A stretch of 64,000 nucleotides of DNA from Phylloscopus collybita. Lineage: Eukaryota; Chordata; Aves; Passeriformes; Phylloscopidae. Positions 45,408 through 57,400 of this stretch are shown piece by piece (the first letter of the stretch is position 1; the number at the start of each line of letters is the position of its first letter). Position numbers and translations under genes: made by a program. The notes under the pieces are model-generated. The model was not told where the DNA came from. It ran no database searches and saw nothing but the letters and a program-made list of their open reading frames with translations. Where the stretch lies: positions 39,630-103,629 of the forward strand of contig JAJNNQ010000128.1 in assembly GCA_027886175.1 (NCBI GenBank). Reading direction: 5' to 3'.

Positions 45408-48400
45408 GTCAGGGACCGGCACCGGCACCGGGATCGGGGTCCGGGAACGGGATGCGGGGTCGGGATCAGGGACCGGGACCCTCCGAGGGTCCGGAGCCCC
45501 CCGGAGCCCCAAAGCGCCGCCGGGGGCTCCCGGGGCCGCTGCAGCTCAGCCCGGGGGGGCGGGAGCGATGTGGCTCCCGTGCCGTCTGTTCCTATTTATT
45601 CCCATTTATTCCCTTGTTTCACTATTTATTCCCATTTATTCCTATTTATTCCCGCTTATTCCCGTGTATTCCCATTTATTCGTATTTATCCCCACTTATT
45701 CCCACTTATTCCTATTTATTCCCATTTATTCCCACTTATTCCCGTGTATTCCCATTTATTTCGCTTTACTATTTTGCCTTTCTTCTCAAATTTTGCTTCT
45801 CTAATTTGCCTGATTATGCTTCCTTTGTTCTTTTAAATTTTGCTTCGTTCTGTTGCCTTTTTTTTTTTTTAATTTTGCCTTTTTATTTTGCCTTTTTTTT
45901 TTTTTTCCATTTTGCTTTAATTCTCTTTATTATCCGGCTTGATTTGACTCAGTTTCAATTTATTTTGCTTTTTTGCTTCCTTATTTTGCTTTCTCTCGTG
46001 GCCGGGTTTTTTACTTTCACTTTATTGTTTTACATTTGGCATCTTTTTTTGCCGTAGTTTTATTTCCTAACTTTGTTTTTTATGTTTTTTTATTTGTTCT
46101 TTACTCTGCTTTTTCCCTTTGCTTTTTTGGTTTCTTCACTTCATTTCTCTTTATTCATTTTCCTTTTGATTTTTTTTATTTTGATTTCTCTCCTTTTTTT
46201 ACTTCGGTTCATTTTGCTGATTTTTTTTTTAACTTTAATTCACTTTTTCGTTCCGTTTCTCTTTTATTTCGCTTTATTTCGCCTCTTGATTTTGTTCCGT
46301 TTCTCTTTTATTTTGCTTTATTTGATTCTGCTTCCCTTTTTATTTTGCTCCACTTCCCTTTTTATTTCGCTTTGTTTCCCTTTTGCCTTTATTTCCCATT
46401 TTTCTCCCCCTCTCCAAAGCACTAAACCCCAAAGCCTCCAAACCCCTAAACCCCAAACCCCCCAAACTCCTAAACCCCAAATTCCCGAACCCTCCAAACC
46501 CCCAAAACTCAAACCCTTCAAACCCCAAAGTCTCCAAAATCCGAAACTCCAAACCCCAAACACCCTAAACCCCAAGGACTCCAAACCTCAAATCCCCCAA
46601 ACCCCTAAACCCCAAACCCCCCAAACCCCCCAACCCCCAAACACCCTAAACCCAAATGCCCAAACCTTCCAAACCCCCAAAACCCAAACCCTCCAAACCC
46701 CAAAGCCTCCAAACCCCCAAACCCCAAACACCCTAAACCCCAAAGCACTCCAAACCTCAAACCCCCCAAACCCCTAAACCCCAAACCCATAAACCTCAAA
46801 CCCCAAACCCTCCAAAGCCCCCAAACCCTCAAAACCCAAACCCCTAAACCCCAACCCCCTCAAACCTTCTGAACCTCTAAACCCCAAAGCCTTCAACCCC
46901 CCCCCCAAATTCCCTAAACCCCCAAACCCCCCAAACACTCCAAACCCCAAACCCCCCAAAGCCCAAACCCTCCAAACTCCGCAAAGCCCCCAAAACCCGA
47001 ACCTCCCAAACCCCTAAACCCCAAACCCCTCAAACCCTCCAAACCCCTAAACCCCAAAGCCTCCAACCTCCCTAAACCCCAAACTCCCTAAACCCCCAAA
47101 CCCCCCAAACGCTCCAACCCCAAAGCCCCCAAAACTCAAAGCCTCCAAACCCCCCAAAACCCAAACCTCCCAAACCCCTAAACCCCAAACCCTCCGAACC
47201 CCTAAACCGCAAAGCCTCCAAACCCCTAAACTCCCTAAACCCCCAAAGCCCCCAAACCCCCCAAACTCCCTAAACCCCCCAAACCTCCCCAGCCGGGTCC
47301 CCTCGGCGCTCCCGGAGCCCCTCCCGCGGGCGGATCCCCCCGAACTCGGGAACGCTCCCGTTCCTCTCCTGCCGGGGTCACAGGCGGTGGGGCGGCTCCA
47401 GGCTCTGGGCTCTGTGCTCTGTGCTCGGGGCTCTGTGCTCCGGGCTCTGTGCTCCGAGCTCCGGGCTCTGTGCTCCGGGCTCTGGGCTCTGTGCTCTGTG
47501 CTCTGTGCTCTGAGCTCTGTGCTCTGGGCTCTGTGCTCTGAGCTCTGTGCTCCGGGCTCTGTGCTCTGTGCTCTGGGCTCTGAGCTCTGTGCTCTGAGCT
47601 CTGTGCTCCGGGCTCTGTGCTCTGTGCTCTGTGCTCCGGGCTCTGTGCTCTGTGCTCTGGGCTCTGAGCTCTGTGCTCTGAGCTCTGTGCTCCGGGCTCT
47701 GGGCTCCAGGCTCCGGGCTCTGGGCTCTGTGCTCTGTGCTCTGAGCTCTGTGCTCTGAGCTCTGTGCTCCGGGCTCTGGGCTCCAGGCTCCGGGCTCTGG
47801 GCTCTGGGCTCTGTGCTCTGGGCTCTGTGCTCTGAGCTCTGGGCTCTGTGCTCTGTGCTCTGGGCTCTGTGCTCTGGGCTCCGGGCTCTGGGCTCTGTGC
47901 TCTGGGCTCTGGGCTCTGGGCTCTGGGCTCCGGGCTCTGTGCTCTGTGCTCCGGGCTCTGGGCTCTGGGCTCCGAGCTCTGTGCTCCGGGCTCTGGGCTC
48001 TGGGCTCTGGGCTCCAGGCTCTGGGCTCTGTGCTCTGTGCTCTGTGCTCTGAGCTCCGGGCTCTGGGCTCTGGGCTCTGTGCTCTGTGCTCTGAGCTCCG
48101 GGCTCTGGGCTCTGTGCTCTGGGCTCTGTGCTCCGGGCTCTGGGCTCTGGGCTCTGTGCTCTGTGCTCTGAGCTCCGGGCTCTGGGCTCCGGGCTCTGTG
48201 CTCTGTGCTCCGGACTCTGGGCTCTGGGCTCTGTGCTCTGGGCTCCAGGCTCTGTGCTCTGGGCTCCGGGCTCTGTGCTCCGGGCTCTGTGCTCCGGGCT
48301 CTGTGCCCTGGTCTCTGGGCTCTGGGCTCCGGGCTCTGGGCTCTGGGCTCTGGGCTCCGGGCTCTGTGCTCCGGGCTCTGGGCTCTGTGCTCTGTGCTCC

Positions 48401-51400
48401 GGGCTCTGTGCTCTGGGCTCTGTGCTCTGTGCTCTGAGCTCCGGGCTCTGGGCTCCGGGCTCTGGGCTCCGGGCTCTGTGCTCTGAGCTCCGGGCTCCGT
48501 GCTCTGGGCTCTGTGCTCTGGGCTCCGTGCTCTGGGCTCTGTGCTCTGAGCTCCGGGCTCTGGGCTCCGGGCTCCGTGCTCTGGGCTCTGTGCTCTGGGC
48601 TCCGGGCTCCGTGCTCTGGGCTCTGTGCTCTGGGCTCCGGGCTCTGGGCTCTGTGCTCCGATCTCCGGGCTCTGGGCTCTGTGCCCTGGTCTCTGGGCTC
48701 CGGGCTCTGGGCTCTGGGCTCCGGGCTCTGGGCTCTGGGCTCCGGGCTCTGGGCTCTGGGCTCTGTGCTCTGGGCTCTGGGCTCTGGGCTCCGGGCTCTG
48801 GGCTCTGGGCTCCGGGCTCTGTGCTCCGGGCTCTGGGCTCTGTGCTCTGGGCTCCGGGCTCTGGGCTCTGGGCTCTGGGCTCTGTGCTCCGATCTCCGGG
48901 CTCCGGGCTCTGGGCTCTGTGCTCCGGGCTCTGTGCTCCGGGCTCCGGGCTCTGGGCTCCGGGCTCTGTGCTCCGGGCTCTGTGCTCCGGGCTCCGGGCT
49001 CTGGGCTCCGGGCTCTGTGCTCCGAGCTCTGGGCTCTGTGCTCTGTGCTCCGGGCTCTGGGCTCTGTGCTCTGTGCTCCGGGCTCCGGGCTCTGGGCTCT
49101 GGGCTCTGGGCTCTGGGCTCCGGGCTCTGGGCTCTGTGCTCTGAGCTCTGGGCTCTGGGCTCTGTGCTCCGGGCTCTGTGCTCCGGGCTCTGGGCTCCGG
49201 GCTCTGGGCTCTGGGCTCCGGGCTCTGTGCTCTGGGCTCTGTGCTCTGGGCTCCGGGCTCTGGGCTCTGTGCTCTGGGCTCTGTGCTCTGAGCTCTGGGC
49301 TCTGGGCTCTGTGCTCCGGGCTCTGGGCTCCAGGCTCCGGGCTCTGGGCTCTGTGCTCTGTGCTCTGTGCTCTGGGCTCTGGGCTCTGGGCTCCGGGCTC
49401 TGGGCTCTGTGCTCTGAGCTCTGGGCTCTGGGCTCTGTGCTCCGGGCTCTGTGCTCCGGGCTCTGGGCTCCGGGCTCTGGGCTCTGGGCTCCGGGCTCTG
49501 TGCTCTGGGCTCTGTGCTCTGGGCTCCGGGCTCTGGGCTCTGTGCTCTGGGCTCTGTGCTCTGAGCTCTGGGCTCTGGGCTCTGTGCTCCGGGCTCTGGG
49601 CTCCAGGCTCCGGGCTCTGGGCTCTGTGCTCTGTGCTCTGTGCTCCGAGCTCTGTGCTCCAGGCTCTGTGCTCCGATCTCCGGGCTCCGGGCTCTGGGCT
49701 GGGGCAGGACCCACCGCTGCCTCTGAGATCCATCCCGGAGCCATCCCGGGGATTCCCGGACCTGGTGCTGGGCGGGGATGAGGGCACCCGGGCGTTCGGG
49801 ATCCGTGCGGGGCCCCGGCCGAGATCCCGGGATCTCCTTCCCGGGAATGAGGAGCGGCACCACCCGCCCTGGATCCCCTTCCCGGGAATGCGGCGCCGCC
49901 CGGCCGGGATCCCCTCCAAGCCCCCTGGGATCGTTTGCTTACAGAAAGGGCCTTGGGAAGGGCCGGGGCTGCCTCCGGGAGCAGCACCCCTGGGTCTGTT
50001 TTCCATGGGCACCTCCGCTGGGGAGGCGGCTCCGACTCGGATCCAAATCCTGGCACAGGGCCCCGGCATTCCCAGCTGATCCCCAGCCGGGTCCTGGATC
50101 CCCAGCCCAGCCCGCTCCCAGCTCTGCGCTCCGAGGGTTCATCCCACAGTGGGTGTGGGAGCGTCCAGAGCAGCCTCTTCCCAAATTTCTGCCAGAAGGT
50201 GCCGGGCAGGGCCGGGACTCGGGGCCGGGCAGCCGCGGGGAGTTCCAGGGGGAATTTTGGCCGCGCAGATCCATCCCCGGTGCGGGATCTTGGCTCCCGC
50301 CGTCCCCGCACAAGCCGGGCCGGTGCATCCTGAGCCCTCTGCGGGATTCCAGGCGCTCCTGGCCCTTACCCTGCCCCTGCAGAGCTCTGTGCAGGGCTCC
50401 GGGGGAATTCCCGGGATGCGGAGAGGCGGGGAAGGGACATCCAGGAGCCCCCGCGCCGTTGTTTGCCGACAAGGAGCGGCCTCGGTGCCGGGACTGCGGC
50501 GGCCGCTCCGCCCCGGGGCCGCTCCGCTCGGGGCCGGGGATGGATGGGCAGCGCTGCCCGACCCATCCCATCCCATCCCGGCTGATCCCATCCCGACCGA
50601 TCCCACCCTTCCCGATCCCGGTCCATACCGATCCCATCCTTCCCGATCCCGGTCCATACCGATCCCATCACGACTGATCCCATCCTGAAGGATCCCGGCC
50701 AATCCCACCCTTCCCGATCCCATCCCGACCGATCCCACCCTTCCCGATCCCGGTCCATACCGATCCCATCCCGACTGATCCCATCCCGACCGATCCCATC
50801 CTTCCCGATCCCGGTCCGTACCGATCCCATCCCGACCGATCCCACCCTTCCCGATCCCATCCCCACCGGGAGCGGCTCCGCTGGCGTTCCCGGCAGGATG
50901 AGGCGCGGTGAGTCGGTGCCGGGGCTTTTCCGCACCTGCCGAGCTTTGGGAACAGCCGGGATGGGAATGGGAGGGGAGAAATCCCCCCGGGAAGGGGCTG
51001 GAACACCTCGGGATGGGGCTGGAACCCCCCGGGACGGGGCTGGAACCCCCCGGGAAGGGGCTGGGATCCCCCGGGATGGGGCTGGAACCCCCGGGATGGG
51101 GCTGGAACCCCCCGGGACGGGGCTGGAACCCCCCGGGACAGGGCTGGAACCCCCCGGGACTGGGCTGGGATCCCCCGGGATGGGGCTGGAACCCCCCGGG
51201 ACGGGGCTGGAACCCCTCGGGAAGGGGCTGGAACCCCCCGGGATGGGGCTGGAACCCCCCGGGACGGGGCTGGGAACCCCCGGGACGGGGCTGTGCGTAG
51301 CCGCTCGGTTCCTTCCCAAGGATTTGCCGCTTCGGGATCAGGAGAAGCCGGGATCGCTCTGTTAAGAGAGGGAGGGGCCGGGTGGCCCCGAGGCTCCGGG

Positions 51401-54400
51401 AAGGGAACTGAGCCGTTCCCAGGTTGTTTGGATGCTTTTCCCCCCTCCTGCCCATCCCGGGAAAAGCCCCTGTGCGAGCCCCTCACTGCCCCTTGGGAAG
51501 GGCAGCGCTCCCGGTGGCCCTGCCGCTGGAATTCCGGCTTTTTTTGGGAATTGGAGGCTGGCACTGGGGAGAGCTGACCCCCTCCTGCCTTTTCCTGCCT
51601 CCCGGGGCAGCTTTTGTTTTACCGAGCTCCGGAAATCCCTGGGGCTCATCCCGCAATTCCTGCCCTCCACGGAGCAGCGCCGGCTGCCGTGGGTCTGGGG
51701 CGGGATTCTGTGGGTCTGGGGTTGGATTCTGTGGGTCTGGGGCGGGATTCTGTGGGTCTGGGGCGGGATTCTGTGGGTCTGGGATGAGATTCTGTGGGTC
51801 TGGGGTTGGATTCTGTGGGTCTGGGATGAGATTCTGTGGATCTGGGGTGGGATTCTGTGGGTCTGGGATGGGATTCTGTGGATCTGGGGTGGGATTCTGT
51901 GGGTCTGGGATGGGATTCTGTGGGTCTGGGATGGGATTCTGTGGGTCTGGATTTGGATTTTGTAAATCTGGAGTTGGATTCTGTGGATCCACGATCTACA
52001 GAGATGGATCCCCCAGCACTGGGATCACCAAACCCCGGAATGGTTTTAGGGACTGGCTTTAGGGAATGGTTTTAGGGACTGGCTTTAGGGACTGGCTTTA
52101 GGGAATGGTTTTAGGGACTGGCTTTAGGGACTGGCTTTAGGGAATGGTTTTAGGGACTGGCTTTAGGGACTGGCTTTAGGGAATGGCTTTAGGGAATGGT
52201 TTTAGGGAATGGTTTTAGGGAATGGTTTTAGGGAATGGCTTTAGGGAATGGTTTTAGGGACTGGCTTTCCTCCCCTGCAGAGGAGCTCCGGGGTCGCACA
52301 GGGAGCAGCAGGGATCCGGCCGGGCCGGTTTTTCCGGTGTAAATCCTTGAGGCGGTGCCGGTGCCCTCCTGGAAGGCCAGCCCCGGGCCAGGCAGGAAAT
52401 GTCGCGATGTCCCCGTGCCCCAGGAGCAGCGGGAGCAGCTCCCGGCTCCGTGGCACAGCCCGCGCTGCCTCTCCTCTGCTGCTCTGAGATCCCGGCCGCG
52501 GGAATGTCTGACTCCCGATCCGTCCTGGAATTAGGGAGTGAGCGGGTGCAGCTCCAGGGTTTTGGGGTGCAGTGGCTCCTGATCCACCCTGGAATTAGAG
52601 AGTGAGCGGGTTCAGCCCCAGGATTTTGGGGTGCAGTGACTCCTGATCCATCCTGGCTGTAGGGAATGAGCAGGTTCAATGGCTCCTGATCCGTTCTGGA
52701 ATTAGGGAATGAGCAGGTTTGGTGACTCGTATCCCATCCTGCATTTAGGGAATGAGCAGGTTCAGCTCCAGGATTTTGGGGTTCAGTGGCTCATAACCGA
52801 TCCTGGATGGATGGAATGAGCAGGTTCTGTGGTTCATAATCTGCCCTGGAATTAGGGAATGAGCAGGTTCACCCCAGGGTTTGGGGTTCAGTGACTCCTG
52901 ATCCATCCTGGAATTAGGGAATGGGCAGGTTCAGTGGCTCGTATCCCATCCTGGATTTATAAATTGAGCAGGTTCAGCTTCAGAATTTTGGGGTTCAGTG
53001 GCTCATAACCCATCCTGGAATTAGGGAATGAGCAGGTTTGGTGACTCATAATGCATCCTGGAATTAGGGAATGAGCAGGTTCAGCCCCAGGATTTTGGGG
53101 TGCAGTGGCTCCTGATCTGTCCTGGCTGTAGGGAATGAGCAGATTCAATGGCTCCTGATCCGTTCTGGAATTAGGGAGTGAGCAGGTTCAGTGGCTCATA
53201 TCCCATCCAGGATTTATGGATTGAGCAGGTTCAGCTCCAGGATTTTGGGGTTCAGTGGCTCATAACCCATCCTGGATGTAGGGAATGAGCAGGTTTGGTG
53301 ACTTGTGATCCATCCTGGCTGTAGGGAATGAGCAGGTTCAGTGGTTCATAACCCATCCTGGATTTAGGGAATGGGTGGATTCAGCTCCACGGTTTTGGGG
53401 TTCAGTGGCTTGTAATCCATCCTGTATTTAGAGAATGAGCAGGTTCAGTGGCTCCTGATCATCCTGAAATTAGGGATAGAGCAGGTTCAGTGGCTCCAGG
53501 GTTTTGGGGTGCAGTGACTCCTGGTCCATCCTGGATGTAGGGATTGGGCAGGTTCAGTGGTTCATAACCCATCCTGGATTTAGGGAATGAGAAGGTTCAG
53601 CCCCAGGATTTTAGGGTGCAGTGGCTCATAACCCATCCTGGATGGATGGAATGAGCAGGTTCTGTGGTTCATAATCCGCCCTGGAATTAGGGATTGAGCG
53701 GGTTCAGTGGCCCCAGGGTTTGGGGTGCAGTGACTCCTGGTCCATCCTGGAATTAGGGTGTGAGCAGGTTCAGCTTTAGAGTTTTGGGATTAAGTGGCTC
53801 ATAATCCATCCTGGAATTAGGGAGTGAGCAGGTTCAGTGGCTCATATCCCATCCTGGATGGATGGAATGAGCAGGTTCAGCCCCAGGGTTTTGGGTGCAG
53901 TGACTTGTGATCCATCCTGGATTTAGGGATTGAGCAGGTTCAGCCCCAGGATTTTGGGGTTCAGTGGCTCATAACCGATCCTGGATGGATGGAATGAGCA
54001 GGTTCTGTGGTTCATAATCCGCCCTGGAATTAGGGAATGAGCAGGTTCAGTGGTTCATAACCCATCCTGGATTTAGGGATTGAGCAGGTTCAGTGACTCC
54101 TGATCCATCCTGGAATTAGGGAGTGAGCAGGTTCAGCCCCAGGGTTTTTGGGTGCAGTGACTCGTGATCCATCCTGGATGGAAGGAATGAGCAGGTTCAG
54201 CTTCAGAGTTTTGGGGTTCATGGCTCCTGACCCGTCCTGGCTGTAGGGATTGAGCAGGTTCAGTGGCCCCAGGGTTTTGGGGTTCAGTGGCTCCTGGTCC
54301 ATCCTGGCTGCAGGGATTGAGCAGGTTCAGCTCCAGGGTTTGGGGTGCAGTGCAGCCCGGCAGCAGTCGGTGCAGTCGCTGCAGTCGGTGCAGGGGGTGC

Positions 54401-57400
54401 AGTCGCTGCAGTCGGTGCAGCCCGGCAGCAGTCGGTGCAGTCGCTGCAGTCGGTGCCCGGTTCCAAGCCTGCAATGCCAAAGCAGCTCCTGGCGGCCGGC
54501 AGCCGAGCCGGGCAGCCAAGGAGGAGCAGAAGGAGCTGGGCAAGCGGCCGGGAGGGCTCTGCTGGCCCCGGCCCAGCCCCGCTCCCGTCCCTTCCCTTCC
54601 CCTGCCCGCTGAGCGCTGGGGGAACGCCAGGAACCCCGCGGGCCACGGGGCCGTCACCCTCACGTGCCCGGGGGGGTGACAGGGGGGGTGACAGAGTGAC
54701 AGGGGGGGTGGCAGGGGGTGTGACAGGGGCAGGGTGACAGGGAGGGTGACAGGGTGACGGGGGGGGTGGCAGGGGGGATGACTGGGTGACAGGGAGGGTG
54801 ACAGAGAGGGTGGCAGGGAGGGTGGCAGAGGAGGGTGACGAGGTGACGGGGGAGTGACAGGGAGGGTGGCAGGGCAGCGATCCCGGCTGGATGGGCCAGG
54901 AGCCACCTCCTCCTCCTCCTCCTCCTCCTCCTCCTCCCCGATCCCGGGGCTGGCCGGCCGGCCCCTGCTGACCCCTCCCCGTGTTCCCCTGCAGACAGCA
55001 GCCGGCTGCTGGGGGCCCGGCGCCCGGGCTACGGCACCCTGCCCACCGAGAGCGAGCCGGCCCGCATGGTAGGAGCGATCTGTTCTGCCCTGTCCTGATC
55101 TGTTCTGCCCTGCTCTGCCCTGCCCTGCCCTGTCCTGTCCTGCTCTGTTCTACCCTGCTCTGCTCTGCTCTGCCCTGCTCCAGGAGCTTCTCCTGGGGAT
55201 GGATCCCAGTCCCGAGGCTGCCCACACCCCCTTGGGGATGGATCCCAGTCCCAGGGCTTCTCCTGGGGATGGGTCCCAGTCCTGGGGCTTCTCCCCGGGG
55301 ATGGATCCCAGTCCTGGGCTTCTCCTGGGGATGGATCCCAGTCCTGGGGCTTCTCCCTGGGGATGGATCCCAGTCCCGAGGCTGCCCACACCCCCTTGGG
55401 GATGGATCCCAGTCCCAGGGCTTCTCCTGGGGATGGATCCCAGTCCTGGGCTTCTCCCTGGGGATGGATCCCAGTCCTGAGCTTCTCCCTGGGGATGGAT
55501 CCCAGTCCTGGGGCTTCTCCCTGGGGATGGATCCCAGTCCTGGGCCTCTCCCCGGGGATGGATCCCAGTCCTGGGGCTTCTCCCTGGGGATGGATCCCAG
55601 TCCTGGGGCTTCTCCCTGGGGATGGATCCCAGTCGCGAGGCTTCTCCTGGGGATGGATCCCAGTCCTGGGGCTTCTCCTGGGGATGGATCCCAGTCCTGG
55701 GCTTCTCCCTGGGGATGGATCCCAGTCCTGGGGCTTCTCCTGGGGATGGATCCCAGTCCTGGGCTTCTCCCTGGGGATGGATCCCAGTCCTGGGCTTCTC
55801 CCTGGGGATGGATCCCAGTCCTGGGCCTCTCCCCGGGGATGGATCCCAGTCCTGGGCTTCTCCCTGGGGATGGATCCCAGTCCCAGAGCTTCTCCCTGGG
55901 GATGGATCCCAGTCCTGGGGCTTCTCCTGGGGATGGATCCCAGTCCTGGGCTTCTCCCTGGGGATGGATCCCAGTCCTGGGCCTCTCCCCGGGGATGGAT
56001 CCCAGTCCCAGGGCCTCTCCCCAGGGATAGATCCCAGTCCCAGGGCTTCTCCTGGGGATGGATCCCAGTCCTGGGCCTCTCCCCAGGGATGGATCCCAGT
56101 CCCAGGGCTGCCCACACCCCCTGGGGTGATCCCTCTCCAGCCCCTCGGGCCTCGCTCCGGCCGGGATTTGGGCAATTTGGGGTTTGGTGGTTGGGAATCG
56201 ATTTGGGTTTGTGACCGAGCAGGGGGGTGCAGGTGATTCCCGGTGCCCCCCAGCACCCCCAGTAACTCCCAGTGCCCCCAGTGCCCCGCAGTGACTCCCA
56301 GTGATTCCCCAGCACCCCCAGTGCCCCCCGTTCCCCCCCAGTGCCCCCCAGCACCCCCAGTGGCCCCCAGTGATTCCCAGCACCCCCCAGCATCCCCAGT
56401 GCCCCCCATTCCCCCCAGTGATTCCCCAGCACCCCCAGCACCCCCGGTGCCCCCAGTGCCCCCCAGTGATTCCCAGTGCCCCCCAGCACCTCCACTGCCC
56501 CCCACTGCCCCCCACTGCCCCCCAGTGCCCCCCAGTGCCCCCCAGCACCCCCAGTGGCCCCCAGTGATTCCCAGCACCCCCCAGCACCCCCAGTGCCCCC
56601 CAGCACCTCCACTGCCCCCCACTGCCCCCCAGTGCCCCCCGTTCCCCCCAGTGCCCCCCAGCACCCCAGTAACTCCCAGTGCCCCCCAGTGCCCCCCAGC
56701 ACCCCCAGTAACTCCCAGTGCCCCCCAGTGCCCCCCAGTGCCCGCCAGCACCCCCAGTAACTCCCAGTGCCCCCCACTGCCCCGCAGTGATTCCCAGTGC
56801 CCCCCAGCACCCCCAGTAACTCCCAGTGCCCCCCACTGCCCCGCAGTGATTCCCAGTGCCCCCCAGCACCCCCAGTAACTCCCAGTGCCCCCCAGTGCCC
56901 CCCAGTGCCCCCAGTAACTCCCAGTGCCCCCCAGTGCCCCCCAGTGCCCCCCAGCACCCCCAGTAACTCCCAGTGCCCCCCAGTGCCCCCCAGTGCCCCC
57001 CAGCACCCCCAGTAACTCCCAGTGCCCCCCAGTGCCCCCCAGTGCCCGCCAGCACCCCCAGTAACTCCCAGTGCCCCCCAGTGCCCCCCAGTGATTCCCA
57101 GCGTCCCCCATTCCCCCCCATTCCCCCCGTGCCCCCCATTCTCCCCCAGCACCCCCCAGTGCTCCCAGCGTCCCCAGTGCCCCCCAGTGCCCCCTGTTGC
57201 CCCCCATCACCCCCCATTCCCGGGTGCCCCCCGTGTCCCCGCAGGAGGAGGTGCGGGGTTACCAGCGCCGGGCCTGGCGGGTGCTGCTGTGCCACCTGGG
57301 CTCGGTGCTGAGCGCCGGGCTGCTGCTGCTGCTCTTCCACTGGAGACCCAGCCTGGAGGTGCAGGCCAAGGGCCGGCCCTGCGCCCCGGGCCAGGCCGAC

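Noticed and set aside
43508..46057. 849-codon frame running across the ATP13A2 start
   Set aside because: Mostly the 52-bp array followed by T-rich intron; three frames open at once.
47047..50311. Open frames of more than 900 codons on both strands over the GGGCTC hexamer array
   Set aside because: The 6-bp period keeps stop codons out of several frames at once; composition is two or three residues repeated and there is no homology.
49778..50688. Frames of 180-300 codons in the low-repeat part of ATP13A2 intron 1
   Set aside because: GC-rich with few stops by chance, no recognisable domain, and repeats enter the frames at their ends.
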